Assembly (NCBI GenBank): GCA_944376125.1
Contig: CALWBQ010000016.1
Location: 118,560-182,559, forward strand
Length of the DNA: 64,000 nt
Direction of reading: 5' to 3'
Source: an uncultured Lachnospiraceae bacterium
GTDB lineage: Bacteria > Bacillota > Clostridia > Lachnospirales > Lachnospiraceae
The notes below the pieces were generated by a model that was not told the DNA's origin, made no database searches, and saw only the letters and a list, made by a program, of their open reading frames with translations. Position 1 is the stretch's first letter; the number at the start of each line of letters is the position of its first letter. A program made the position numbers and the translations under genes. This document shows positions 7,219 to 16,019 of the stretch, in pieces.

Positions 7219-9129
7219 ATGCCGCGAAAAAAAAGCAAACAGGCCGGAACAGGGTTCATAACTGATATGGACCGCTATCTGTTCGGCCAGGGCACTCACT
7301 ATGAAATATTTGAAAAGCTGGGCTGCCATCCAAAAACCTTTAAAAAGCAGGAGGGAATGTACTTTGCCGTCTGGGCACCCCATGCCGCCAAAGTCAGCCT
7401 TGTAGGTGACTTTAATGGCTGGAATCCCGATGTCAATCCCATGGAGGTTCTGGGAGATTCCGGTATCTGGGAGATCTTTATCCCAAAAATGAAAACTGGT
7501 CAGCTTTACAAATTTGCCATCACGACCCAGTCGGGCAAGATTCTTTTTAAAGCCGATCCGTATGCTTTCAGCGCAGAATTCCGTCCCGGGACAGCTTCCG
7601 TTACAGCGGATCTCAGCGGCTTTAAATGGACCGACGACAAGTGGATGGCTGCCCGCCCAGAGACGGATCCTGTGAAATCTCCCATGACAATCTATGAGGT
7701 GCATCTTGGTTCCTGGAGAAAAAAGGCACGGCCGGAAAAAGACGGTTTTTATACTTATAAAGAGGCTGCTCACGAGCTGGCTGCCTATGTAAAAGAAATG
7801 GGCTATACCCATGTTGAGCTGATGGGGATTGCAGAACATCCCTTTGACGGTTCCTGGGGCTACCAGGTTACCGGCTATTTCGCCCCTACATCCCGCTATG
7901 GAAGCCCAAAAGAGTTTATGTATTTCGTAAACTATCTACATAAACAGGGGATCGGCGTAATTCTGGACTGGGTTCCCGCTCATTTTCCAAAAGATGCCCA
8001 CGGTCTGGCCGATTTTGATGGCCAGCCTCTATACGAATATGCAGATCCCCGCATAGGAGAGCACCCTGACTGGGGAACAAAAGTTTTTAACTACGGAAAA
8101 AATGAGGTTAAAAATTTTCTGATTGCCAATGCCCTCTATTGGGTAGAAAAGTTCCATGTAGATGGCCTGCGGGTTGATGCCGTCGCTTCCATGCTCTATC
8201 TGGATTACGGCCGGCGGGACGGGGAATGGATTCCGAATAAATACGGCGGCAACCAGAACCTAGACGCCATCGAGTTTTTCAAACATTTAAACAGTGTTCT
8301 CCTTGGCCGGAATGCAGGAGCTATTATGATTGCGGAAGAGTCCACTGCCTGGCCTAAAGTGACCCGCCGTCCTGAGGACGATGGCCTTGGCTTCTCCTTT
8401 AAGTGGAATATGGGCTGGATGCATGACTTCCTGGAATACATGAAGCTGGATCCATATTTCCGCAAGTACAATCACAATAAAATGACCTTCGGCCTCACTT
8501 ACTTTACTAGTGAAAACTTCATCTTAGTTCTCTCCCATGATGAAGTAGTGCATCTGAAATGCTCCATGATCAATAAAATGCCGGGACTGCACGATGATAA
8601 GTTCGCCAATCTAAAGGCTGGATATACCTTTATGCTTGGCCATCCAGGCAAGAAACTCCTCTTTATGGGGCAGGACTTTGCACAGTGGCACGAATGGGAT
8701 GAAAAGGTATCCCTGGACTGGTATCTTTTGAGGGAAGAAAAAAACGCCGAGCTGCAGAGCTACGTCCGTGATCTGCTGCATCTCTATAAAAAGTATCCGG
8801 CGCTTTACCGGCTGGACAATGACTGGAATGGCTTCCAGTGGATCAATGCCAATGACGGGGACCGCAGCATCTTCAGTTTCATCCGGCGTGACGAAACCGG
8901 CAAAAAAAATCTGCTGTTTATCATTAGTTTTACTCCCGTAGACCGCCCAGATTACCGCATCGGTGTTCCAAAGCGCGGGAAATTCACCTTGCTTCTGGAC
9001 AGCGAACATGGCATGTATCCTGCCGCCGGCCGGCCGGCGTACCGTTCCGCCAAAGGGGAATGCGATGGGCAGCCATTTTCCTTTGCTTACCATCTGCCTC
9101 CCTACGGAACCGCTGTTTTCCAATTTTGA
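7219..9129 (+). CDS. glgB: 1,4-alpha-glucan branching enzyme GlgB
   Basis: Forms alpha-1,6 branches during glycogen synthesis. The 636-residue protein has an N-terminal CBM48 domain (YFAVWAPHAAKVSLVGDFNGWNP), the GH13 catalytic barrel with DWVPAHFPKD, GLRVDAVASML (nucleophile Asp320), IAEEST (acid/base Glu373) and LSHDEVVH, and the C-terminal all-beta domain. Length is typical of the short bacterial GlgB form. No glgC, glgA or glgP lies nearby in this window, so only the branching and hydrolysis steps are encoded here. The gene ends just before an intrinsic terminator. Confidence 0.95.
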   Translation: MPRKKSKQAGTGFITDMDRYLFGQGTHYEIFEKLGCHPKTFKKQEGMYFAVWAPHAAKVSLVGDFNGWNPDVNPMEVLGDSGIWEIFIPKMKTGQLYKFAITTQSGKILFKADPYAFSAEFRPGTASVTADLSGFKWTDDKWMAARPETDPVKSPMTIYEVHLGSWRKKARPEKDGFYTYKEAAHELAAYVKEMGYTHVELMGIAEHPFDGSWGYQVTGYFAPTSRYGSPKEFMYFVNYLHKQGIGVILDWVPAHFPKDAHGLADFDGQPLYEYADPRIGEHPDWGTKVFNYGKNEVKNFLIANALYWVEKFHVDGLRVDAVASMLYLDYGRRDGEWIPNKYGGNQNLDAIEFFKHLNSVLLGRNAGAIMIAEESTAWPKVTRRPEDDGLGFSFKWNMGWMHDFLEYMKLDPYFRKYNHNKMTFGLTYFTSENFILVLSHDEVVHLKCSMINKMPGLHDDKFANLKAGYTFMLGHPGKKLLFMGQDFAQWHEWDEKVSLDWYLLREEKNAELQSYVRDLLHLYKKYPALYRLDNDWNGFQWINANDGDRSIFSFIRRDETGKKNLLFIISFTPVDRPDYRIGVPKRGKFTLLLDSEHGMYPAAGRPAYRSAKGECDGQPFSFAYHLPPYGTAVFQF

Positions 9130-9136
9130 CATATAG

Positions 9137-9172
9137 GGGCTGTTGCACTAATTTAGTGCGGCAGCCCTTTTT
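9137..9172 (+). terminator. Intrinsic terminator after glgB
   Basis: A 12-bp stem GGGCTGTTGCAC / GTGCGGCAGCCC (9137-9148 and 9156-9167) with a 7-base loop is followed by a run of T. It closes the amylase-glgB transcript. A second hairpin without T run, GAGCCAGA/TCTGGCTC, lies at 9184-9210. Confidence 0.9.
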
Positions 9173-9315
9173 ACAGAGAAACTGAGCCAGATCTGAGCAA
9201 TGTCTGGCTCTGGTGCAAATTTATTTATGCAGCTAATAAATTCTTACAGAAAAATTATATTCTCATTTGCTGATCATGGATGGTCCTTCCGGAAAAGTCA
9301 CCTGTAAATGTAAGG

Positions 9316-9354
9316 AAAAAGTAATGTACTTTTCCTCTGTTCCCGTTGTATAAT
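9316..9354 (+). promoter_or_regulatory. Promoter with imperfect palindrome before the two-component system
   Basis: A consensus -10 TATAAT (9349-9354) lacks a good -35 element. Instead, the region around 9316-9337 is an inverted repeat, GGAAAAAGTA-ATG-TACTTTTCC, with one extra A in the left arm. This is the layout of an activator-dependent or regulated promoter; autoregulation by the response regulator downstream is an inference. The rest of the 9173-9388 spacer shows no gene. Confidence 0.5.
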
Positions 9355-9388
9355 GAGGATAGCTTATCATGGCAAGGAGGGAACGATT

Positions 9389-10084
9389 ATGTCCACTATT
9401 TTAGTTTGTGATGATGATAAACAGATTGTTGATGCCATAGATATCTATCTAACTGGAGAGGGTTTTGACGTAGTCAAAGCCTATGATGGAGCTGAGGCTC
9501 TCAAACTTCTGGAATCAGCCCCCATAGATCTGATGATCTTAGATGTAATGATGCCCGGCCTCGACGGAATCCGCACAACACTGAAGGTCCGGGAGACCAG
9601 CAGTATTCCCATCATTATCTTGTCTGCCAAATCAGAGGATGCTGACAAAATTCTGGGACTGAATATTGGAGCCGATGACTATATTACGAAACCGTTTAAT
9701 CCTCTGGAGCTGGTAGCCAGGGTCAAATCCCAGCTCAGGCGCTATACACAGCTTGGCAATGTCACTCAGCAGACCTCCGGACAGGTATACCGATGCGGCG
9801 GCCTTCAGATCAATGACGACACAAAGGAAGTCACGGTAGACGGTGATCCAATCAAGCTCACGCCGATTGAATACAATATCTTGCTGCTGTTGGTTAAAAA
9901 TGCGGGAAAAGTTTTTTCTATTGATGAGATCTACCAGCAGATATGGAATGAGGAGGCCATCGGAGCCGACAACACGGTAGCTGTACATATTCGCCATATC
10001 CGCGAAAAGATCGAGATCAACCCCCGCGATCCCAGATATCTCAAGGTAGTCTGGGGTGTTGGCTATAAAATTGAAAAGCAGTAA
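9389..10084 (+). CDS. OmpR/PhoB-family response regulator
   Basis: DNA-binding response regulator of 231 residues. The receiver domain has the acidic pair CDDD near the N-terminus, the phosphoacceptor Asp52 in LMILDVMMPG, and the conserved lysine in ADDYITKPFNP. The C-terminal winged helix (LTPIEYNILLLLVKNAGKVFS, DNTVAVHIRHIREKIE, YLKVVWGVGYKIE) is of the OmpR type. The ATG at 9389 follows AAGGAGGG; a longer frame from 9353 starts upstream of this SD and is not needed. The cognate kinase begins 15 bases downstream. VanR-like in style, but no van resistance genes are present, so the target is unknown. Confidence 0.93.
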   Translation: MSTILVCDDDKQIVDAIDIYLTGEGFDVVKAYDGAEALKLLESAPIDLMILDVMMPGLDGIRTTLKVRETSSIPIIILSAKSEDADKILGLNIGADDYITKPFNPLELVARVKSQLRRYTQLGNVTQQTSGQVYRCGGLQINDDTKEVTVDGDPIKLTPIEYNILLLLVKNAGKVFSIDEIYQQIWNEEAIGADNTVAVHIRHIREKIEINPRDPRYLKVVWGVGYKIEKQ

Positions 10085-10099
10085 AGGCTGGTAATATCT

Positions 10100-12430
10100 A
10101 TGAAACAATTTCTTTCCCACAATAAGCGTGCAGTCTGTATTGCCCTGCACGCATTTTTTCTAATAATTGCTCTGGCAGGAATCTGCCTGCTTTATTTTAA
10201 TTCTGATTATGGCAAGGGATTCGCCTGGCTTCAAAATCATTCCTACGCAGATACTGCGGCCTTTTCCGATCAGTTCTCCCAGGATGTGGACGCTGTCTTT
10301 CAGTATTCCAAATACCGCCAGGCATTCGAGACCGAACATGTCCTGGACATGAGCAAGTCCGTTGTAACCGTCAGCGACGGCAATCCGGACAATGAACAGA
10401 CGTACTCCCTGGAATATATGGTAGATTACGCGGAGAGCAAAGGCTACGTTCTGGATAAAGATTGGAATATCCAGGAAATCCCAGTCTCCGAAGAAAATTA
10501 TGAGGATGAGGAGCCCCTTTTAGTGGAGTGGAAATCCTACGATCCCAATCCGCAATACTCTGAGCCTATCGATGCCTACATGACAATGACCGATCTGTCC
10601 TATGAAGTCCTGTCCTGTCTGGCTGAGTATTCCTATGTGTATTATAATCTGATGAATTCTCCCAGCAATTTTCATTTTCTTCTCTCTTACTGGGAATCCG
10701 ATTCAAATGATGCCAAACCCATTATGTACACCAACACAGATATGAGTGCCGATGAGTTCCGGCAGCAGGGACGCTATGCGATGTATTCGCTGTCTTCCCT
10801 CCAGGGAGAGTATAATCTGTCAGAAGATCCTCTGTATATTCCCATAGAATTGGACGAGTACAATCCCTTTGAAGATGGAGGCGGCACGCTGATGGCCGCT
10901 GTCGATACCGCTTATCCGGAGAACGATGCCTACTATGCCGCTAATTCTCAATTTGTTCAGACAAAGACTTGGTACATTTACGGCCTTTCCCTTCTGGGAA
11001 TCGGCCTGGCCGGCTGCCTGACTTCTTTAGGCTTCTTGGTTCGGTTTACCCAGTGGATAGACCCCTCCCGCTCAAAGCAGCTTTCCTGCCGTTTTGACTG
11101 CCTGCCCGCCGAGGGTTCCCTGCTTATTTCTGTTTTTCTGGCCTTAGCAGGGCTCTACCTCTGCAAGACTTTTGTCGTTCCATTTGCAGATTTGATATTC
11201 AACACAAGGGAACTAAAATTCATCGAGCAGATGCTAAATGGAATTATTTTATACAGCATCAGTATCTTTTGTCTTTTCAGCTTTATTCGCCAGTATAAAG
11301 GCGGCTTCCTGTGGTCCCACAGTCTGACCCGCTGCGTGGTCAAAGATCTCCGCAAATATTTGATCTCACACAGATTGTCCTCTGTATTGGTGTACCTTTA
11401 TGCCGGCTTTGTAGCAATCAATCTGATATTTGCTTTCGTTGCAGAATATCTGTTCCGCAGCCTTGACACCCTGTTCTATAAGATCCTTTTTACTTTTATT
11501 ATCCTAATCTGGTCTGCTATGGATATCTGGATTTTCCGCACGATCCTTCAAAAGGTCATGCAGCAGGATGACATCAACAATGCTATCTTCAAAATCTCTG
11601 AGGGCGATACCCGCTACTGTGTCGATCTGAAGCAGTTTACCGGCCAGGAGCGCATCATCGCCGAACACATAAACAGCATCGGAAGCGGCCTTGATACGGC
11701 GATTCAAGAACGGGTAAAAAGTGAGAGAATGAGAACCGATCTTATCACCAATGTCTCCCATGACCTAAAAACTCCCCTCACTTCTATCATTAACTATGTA
11801 GGGCTGATCAAACGGGAAAATATTCAGAATCCCAGGGTTCAGGAATACCTGGAGATCCTGGAGCAAAAGTCCCTCCGTCTAAAAACGTTAACGGAGGATC
11901 TGGTAGAAGCATCCAAGGCCAGTTCAGGAAATGTAAAGCTGGAGATGACAAATATTGATTTTGTGGAGCTTGTTCAGCAGTCCAACGGAGAATTTGAAGA
12001 AAAATTTGCTCTCCGCAAACTAGAATTGATCAGCTCCCTGCCCAGCGAGCCAGTCATCATTCGGGCTGACGGAGGCTGCTTATGGAGAGTTCTGGAAAAT
12101 CTCTACAATAATGCTTATAAATACGCTATGTCCAACAGCAGGATCTATGTAGATATTGTCAAGGATGAACATCAGGTAACGTTTACGATGAAGAATATTT
12201 CCGAGCACCCATTAAACATCTCTGGCGAAGAGCTGACAGAACGTTTTGTGCGTGGGGATTCCTCCCGGACTACAGAGGGAAGCGGTCTGGGACTCTCCAT
12301 TGCCCAGAGCCTTACCCGGCTCCAGAACGGTATTTTCACTCTCTCCATAGACGGAGATCTCTTTAAGGCCAGCATACAGTTTCCTCTTGTAAATGCTGAA
12401 TCTGACGAGATTCCGTCTGCTGACCTTTAA
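10100..12430 (+). CDS. Multi-pass membrane sensor histidine kinase
   Basis: Sensor kinase of 776 residues paired with the upstream regulator. An N-terminal membrane helix (AVCIALHAFFLIIALAGICLL) is followed by about 240 mainly acidic extracytoplasmic residues. Five or so further membrane helices then span roughly residues 290-475 before a HAMP-like linker. The HisKA dimerisation helix carries NVSHDLKTPLTSIINY with the phosphorylated His554. The HATPase domain has the N box ENLYNNAYKYA and the G2-type GSGLGLSIAQ. The sensor portion is not a family I recognise. The gene ends before a strong terminator shared with the convergent NlpC/P60 gene. Confidence 0.92.
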   Translation: MKQFLSHNKRAVCIALHAFFLIIALAGICLLYFNSDYGKGFAWLQNHSYADTAAFSDQFSQDVDAVFQYSKYRQAFETEHVLDMSKSVVTVSDGNPDNEQTYSLEYMVDYAESKGYVLDKDWNIQEIPVSEENYEDEEPLLVEWKSYDPNPQYSEPIDAYMTMTDLSYEVLSCLAEYSYVYYNLMNSPSNFHFLLSYWESDSNDAKPIMYTNTDMSADEFRQQGRYAMYSLSSLQGEYNLSEDPLYIPIELDEYNPFEDGGGTLMAAVDTAYPENDAYYAANSQFVQTKTWYIYGLSLLGIGLAGCLTSLGFLVRFTQWIDPSRSKQLSCRFDCLPAEGSLLISVFLALAGLYLCKTFVVPFADLIFNTRELKFIEQMLNGIILYSISIFCLFSFIRQYKGGFLWSHSLTRCVVKDLRKYLISHRLSSVLVYLYAGFVAINLIFAFVAEYLFRSLDTLFYKILFTFIILIWSAMDIWIFRTILQKVMQQDDINNAIFKISEGDTRYCVDLKQFTGQERIIAEHINSIGSGLDTAIQERVKSERMRTDLITNVSHDLKTPLTSIINYVGLIKRENIQNPRVQEYLEILEQKSLRLKTLTEDLVEASKASSGNVKLEMTNIDFVELVQQSNGEFEEKFALRKLELISSLPSEPVIIRADGGCLWRVLENLYNNAYKYAMSNSRIYVDIVKDEHQVTFTMKNISEHPLNISGEELTERFVRGDSSRTTEGSGLGLSIAQSLTRLQNGIFTLSIDGDLFKASIQFPLVNAESDEIPSADL

Positions 12431-12455
12431 ACACGGCTTTATTTGCCGCAAGACG

Positions 12456-12509
12456 AAAAGACCGCTGCAGGACAGGCTGCAAAGCCTTTGACCTGCGGCG
12501 GTCTTTTTT
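12456..12509. terminator. Bidirectional intrinsic terminator between kinase and NlpC/P60 gene
   Basis: Inverted repeat AAAAGACCGCTGCAGG (12456-12471) and CCTGCGGCGGTCTTTTTT (12492-12509), with A-rich and T-rich flanks, so it can serve both converging transcripts. Confidence 0.88.
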
Positions 12510-12531
12510 ATTTGATGCTGCCATTCACTTT

Positions 12532-14181
12532 TTATCCGAAAATTCTCCAGGCACAGATGAAATTATTTGCCCACCAGGAACTAAGGCTTCTGTGGACAAC
12601 CCGGCCGTTCGAAGAAGATGCGTCAACAACGGTTCCCCCGCCTGCAGCGATTCCTACGTGACCGTTTACAACTACGATATCTCCTGCCTGAATGCTGGAG
12701 AAATTCGTGATCTTAGTATACCGTCCCGGGCTTCTCCAGCCTGAAGAGGTCAGATAACTCTGCTTTACTCCCACTTGATTCAGACACCAGTATACAAATC
12801 CTGAACAGTCGAAGGAGTTGGGTCCCTTTGCACCCCACACATAGGGAGATCCTACCTTAGACTTGGCTACTGCTACAAGGCTGGAAGCTCCTCCGCTGAT
12901 ATTAACCGTTGCACCTCCGCTTCCAGATGAACTGGAGGATCCTGATGAGCTGCTGCTGGAACCACTGCCTCTGTTCCCACTGCTGGAGCTGCTTCCTGAT
13001 GAGCTGGAAGAGCTGCTGGTGCTGCCCGCCGGGGCCTTCTTCACATTATCACCTGTCAGCTTTGCCATAGTCTGAACCCCGACAGTTCCGTCCACTGACA
13101 GTCCATTCTGTCTCTGAAAATTTTTAACTGCTGCTTCCGTAATTTCTCCGTAATATCCAGTGGCATTAGCAGAACTTAAATATCCGTATTTGCCGAGAAG
13201 TTTCTGCACACTCTGGACCGTATCTCCCTGGTCACCCAGACGAAGACCATTGGGAACCGCCTCTGAACTGTTCAGCACCTGCCTGGTAGACGGGCCAAGA
13301 TAACCATCTACAATTAGGTCATTCCTAGACTGGAACTGTTTAATTGCCGCCACTGTGTCTGCTCCAAAAGAACCATCCGGCGTCGTAGTCAGATATCCCA
13401 AGGCTTTCAATCTCTCCTGACTTGCCAGAACCACTTCACTTTGGTCTCCGTAAGAGAGAAGATTGGCCTTTACCTCGTCACTATACAGCAGGTTCATGGT
13501 TTGCTGTCCTACTTTTCCGTCCTGCTTCAAACCATTCATCTCCTGCAGCTTGATCACTGCCGCTTCCGTGGAATCTCCAAAATTTCCCGTCACAAGATCA
13601 GCGGATGCCAGATATCCCAGCTCATACAAACGATTTTGTATTCTGGAAATATCATCGCCCTGATCTCCCTTCTGAGCAGCATAATATTTTGCATTGGGAT
13701 CCATAATAGCTGCATAAGTAGAGCTCCCTACAATACCGTCCTGATCCAGACCATTTTGCCTCTGAAAGATCTTAACAGCGCGCTCCGTCTGAGTTCCATA
13801 ATAATCGGTCGGCTCATCGCTGTCCATAAACCCCAGTTCCATTAAGCGGCTCTGCAGCTCTTTTACTACCGGGTGGGTATCTCCAAGCCTTATGTATTCG
13901 GGCATCGGCTCTACTTCCGGCACTGTCATTGCAATATTAGGAAGAAGCTGGCTCTTCGGTCCCAGAGGCGGAATCGTTTCCGGCGCTGTCGTCAGCTCCA
14001 TAGTTTCCGTCTCACTCTCTGTCACAGTTTCTGTCTGAATACTCTCACTGACAGTCTCTTCCGAACAGGCAGAAGCAAAAATTCCGGCAGAAACAATCAG
14101 GGCAGCCAGGGCACCGTATCTGGTCAGGCCCCAGAGGAATCTCTTTCCAGCTCCTTTCCTCAATCGTTTTCTCGTTTTCAT
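12532..14181 (-). CDS. Exported peptidoglycan hydrolase: four PG-binding repeats plus NlpC/P60 peptidase
   Basis: Probable D,L-endopeptidase acting on the cell wall, 549 residues. The N-terminus is basic then hydrophobic and ends in FASACSEE, a weak lipobox, so it may be a lipoprotein. An acidic Thr/Glu-rich linker is followed by four PG_binding_1-type repeats of about 65 residues, each with the pattern GD...LQ..L..LGY...G.FG..T..A...FQ..NGL..DG..G..T. A low-complexity Ser/Gly linker of about 40 residues separates them from the C-terminal NlpC/P60 domain with catalytic Cys in SFDCSGFVYW and His in VNGHVGIAAGG. The start at 14181 (MKTRKRLRKG) follows GAAGGGA; an upstream in-frame codon at 14223 lacks an SD. 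Confidence 0.9.
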   Translation of the reverse strand: MKTRKRLRKGAGKRFLWGLTRYGALAALIVSAGIFASACSEETVSESIQTETVTESETETMELTTAPETIPPLGPKSQLLPNIAMTVPEVEPMPEYIRLGDTHPVVKELQSRLMELGFMDSDEPTDYYGTQTERAVKIFQRQNGLDQDGIVGSSTYAAIMDPNAKYYAAQKGDQGDDISRIQNRLYELGYLASADLVTGNFGDSTEAAVIKLQEMNGLKQDGKVGQQTMNLLYSDEVKANLLSYGDQSEVVLASQERLKALGYLTTTPDGSFGADTVAAIKQFQSRNDLIVDGYLGPSTRQVLNSSEAVPNGLRLGDQGDTVQSVQKLLGKYGYLSSANATGYYGEITEAAVKNFQRQNGLSVDGTVGVQTMAKLTGDNVKKAPAGSTSSSSSSSGSSSSSGNRGSGSSSSSSGSSSSSGSGGATVNISGGASSLVAVAKSKVGSPYVWGAKGPNSFDCSGFVYWCLNQVGVKQSYLTSSGWRSPGRYTKITNFSSIQAGDIVVVNGHVGIAAGGGTVVDASSSNGRVVHRSLSSWWANNFICAWRIFG

Positions 14182-14310
14182 CAAACGTTCCCTTCTCTTT
14201 TTGTTATATCGACAAACCTGCACGTATTTTGTCGTATCAAATTTTATTCTAACATATTTCAGCCGGAAAGATAACCTCTATTTTTAACAAAATTATGAAT
14301 TTATCCTTAC

Positions 14311-14724
14311 AATAAATAAAGGACGGACACCAATTCTTTTTTCTGAATCAGTGTCCGTCCTAAAACATATTATCCATTGGACTGTACCTCTGTTTTCTTT
14401 TTTTGCGGAACTCTCATCCGCTTTGATAAAATCCCCGATTATCAAATTCTATTTTCATTTTCCTTTTTATCTCTCTATCATTTTTCCAATCATAATCTTT
14501 TTATATGAATTCCGTTTTATGTCTACCTTCCAATATTTTATGATACTTTCTCGTCATATCACGAAATGCTGTACTCTGTTCACATAACTTCCTTCCATAT
14601 AATCGGCTTTATGTTTTCTTAAATAAGTATCAGATAAAAAGGGTTCCTGAGGATTTCCTTACTTGTACTTTGGACCGTACCTCCTGTTCTTAGATTTTTT
14701 TCTTCTTTCTTCTTCTCTTTTGAT
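14311..14724 (-). ncRNA. Candidate non-coding RNA of about 410 nt, family unassigned
   Basis: The 14182-14950 spacer has no credible protein gene but carries a complete minus-strand transcription unit: a perfect sigma-A promoter (14759-14731) and a strong intrinsic terminator (14360-14321). The predicted transcript is purine-rich. The longest SD-preceded open frames in it are under 20 codons (a GTG frame of 9 codons near 14585 and an overlapping ATG frame of 18). A near-identical motif occurs at each end of the transcript: GAGGTACGGTCCAAA (about 14683-14669) and GAGGTACAGTCCAAT (about 14390-14376). It lacks the hallmarks I know for tmRNA and RNase P RNA. It could alternatively be a long, attenuated leader of the NlpC/P60 gene downstream. 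Confidence 0.5.
14321..14360 (-). terminator. Intrinsic terminator of the ncRNA candidate
   Basis: On the minus strand GGACGGACACTGATTC pairs with GAATTGGTGTCCGTCC: 16 bp including two wobble pairs, 8-base A-rich loop. It is followed by TTTATTTATT. If the transcript reads through, this would act as an attenuator 140 bases before the NlpC/P60 start codon. Confidence 0.8.
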
Positions 14725-14730
14725 GATTTT

Positions 14731-14759
14731 ATTATACACAACAGCCCCGATTTTGTCAA
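14731..14759 (-). promoter_or_regulatory. Perfect consensus sigma-A promoter on the minus strand
   Basis: Read on the minus strand: TTGACA (14759-14754), exactly 17 bases, TATAAT (14736-14731). It is the only fully consensus promoter in a non-RNA-operon context in this window and has no annotated gene directly behind it, which supports the ncRNA call. Confidence 0.85.
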
Positions 14760-14950
14760 TACTTTTTCTTAATTTTGGTTATTAATTTTGATAAATCTTA
14801 AATTGTAAATTATTTTTCTATTTATTTATATTTTTTATTTATTTATATAGTTATTATATTATTCTTTTCAGAATTATCTTTTATTTGAGTTTATGATTCT
14901 ATTATAATATAATAAATTATAGTTAATTTTCACCGTAAAGGAGGCTGTTC

Positions 14951-15619
14951 ATGGTAACTTCCATTTTAAAATCCACTTCATTCTGGCCGTTTCTCTCCGA
15001 CAGAGAGAGGAAGGCGATTCTGTCTATGGCCAGCTCCCGCCATTATCAAGCAGGCCAGGTCATCTCTTCTACTGAGACTGACTGCCTGGGAGTTTTATTT
15101 GTCCAATCTGGAACTCTGCGGGTATATCTTTATTCAGATGATGGGAGGGAGGCAACCATCGCCAGACTGTCTGCTGGCGAATGCTGCGTCCTGTCTGCCT
15201 CCTGTCTCCTCTCGTCTATTGATTTTCAAAGCCAGCTTTCAGCGGAGACAGATTTGGATGCCATTGTGCTCCCCTCCATTCCTTTTTCATCCTTGATGCA
15301 AAAAAATGTCTATGTTGAAAATTTTGTCTACCGCACAGCGGCAGAACATTTTTCGGATGTGATCCGGGCCGTCGAAGAGATGCTTTTTTCCTCCTTAGAA
15401 CAGAGAATCTGCTCCTTCCTGCTGGATGAGACCGCCAGGCTCAGAACAGATACCCTGCAGCTCACCCAGGAACAGCTGGCCCAGAGCATCGGGAGCGCCC
15501 GGGAATCTGTGACCCGCTCCCTCAGGCAGCTTTCCAGCTCTGGGCTGATTCGTATCTTCCGCGGCGGTGTTCAGATCCTGGATCGAAAGAAACTCTATCA
15601 AAAAATTTCCGGAGACTAA
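14951..15619 (+). CDS. Crp/Fnr-family transcriptional regulator
   Basis: A 222-residue regulator with an N-terminal cyclic-nucleotide-type beta roll (YQAGQVISSTETDCLGVLFVQSGTLRVY, ATIARLSAGECCVLSASCLL), a long dimerisation helix and a C-terminal Crp winged helix (LTQEQLAQSIGSARESVTRSLRQLSSSGLI). It has no N-terminal Cys cluster of the Fnr type, but CCVLSASCLL lies within the roll. Ligand unknown. ATG at 14951 is preceded by AAAGGAGG and a -10 TATAAT at 14903-14908. Its stop lies 5 bases from the stop of the convergent thioredoxin gene, suggesting that the pair may be functionally linked, for example in redox control; this is inference. Confidence 0.88.
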   Translation: MVTSILKSTSFWPFLSDRERKAILSMASSRHYQAGQVISSTETDCLGVLFVQSGTLRVYLYSDDGREATIARLSAGECCVLSASCLLSSIDFQSQLSAETDLDAIVLPSIPFSSLMQKNVYVENFVYRTAAEHFSDVIRAVEEMLFSSLEQRICSFLLDETARLRTDTLQLTQEQLAQSIGSARESVTRSLRQLSSSGLIRIFRGGVQILDRKKLYQKISGD

Positions 15620-15624
15620 CTCTC

Positions 15625-15939
15625 TCACGCTTTTATCATGGCCTCCAGTTCCGCTCGGGGGCGAACACCGGAAACCTGCTTTACAGGGCGGCCATTCCGA
15701 AAGACCATCACAGTTGGGATTGTCATAATATTGTAGCGGGCTGCCAGTTCTTCCTCCTCGTCTACATTGACTTTTCCTATTTTATAGCCGTTTTCCTCCG
15801 CAGTCTCTGCCATAGCGTCAATCACTGGCCCGAGCATTCTGCACGGACCACACCAGGATGCCCAGAAATCCACCATCACAGGTACCTTAGACTCCAATAC
15901 CTCTTCCTGAAAATTATTTTTTGTAAATGCCTTTGCCAT
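15625..15939 (-). CDS. trxA: Thioredoxin (first of two in the window)
   Basis: Cytoplasmic dithiol oxidoreductase of 104 residues. The active site WCGPC sits in VDFWASWCGPCRML, the cis-Pro loop is MTIPTVMVF, and the thioredoxin fold is complete. It faces the Crp-type gene tail to tail and has a good SD (GGAGAGATCG region) before ATG. A second thioredoxin gene lies at 20242-20559, about 40 percent similar by eye, so the two are not a recent tandem copy. Confidence 0.95.
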   Translation of the reverse strand: MAKAFTKNNFQEEVLESKVPVMVDFWASWCGPCRMLGPVIDAMAETAEENGYKIGKVNVDEEEELAARYNIMTIPTVMVFRNGRPVKQVSGVRPRAELEAMIKA

Positions 15940-16019
15940 ATCGATCTCTCCTTTGGATGATTATTTTCTATGGTTTAAGAATAACAGGCAAAGGCATTTC
16001 TTTCTGTGACTAAGTTACA

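Noticed and set aside
7015..7839. Minus-strand frame of 274 codons under the amylase end and glgB
   Set aside because: Antisense shadow of the GH13 and glgB reading frames; no SD or recognisable domain.
12863..13075. Low-complexity region in the NlpC/P60 gene as a possible microsatellite or CRISPR-like repeat
   Set aside because: It encodes the Ser/Gly linker in frame, and no spacer-repeat periodicity exists.
14351..14587. Hydrophobic 78-residue plus-strand frame opposite the orphan RNA, toxin-like at first sight
   Set aside because: It begins within the terminator hairpin, has no SD, and its hydrophobic composition follows from T-rich DNA opposite a purine-rich transcript.
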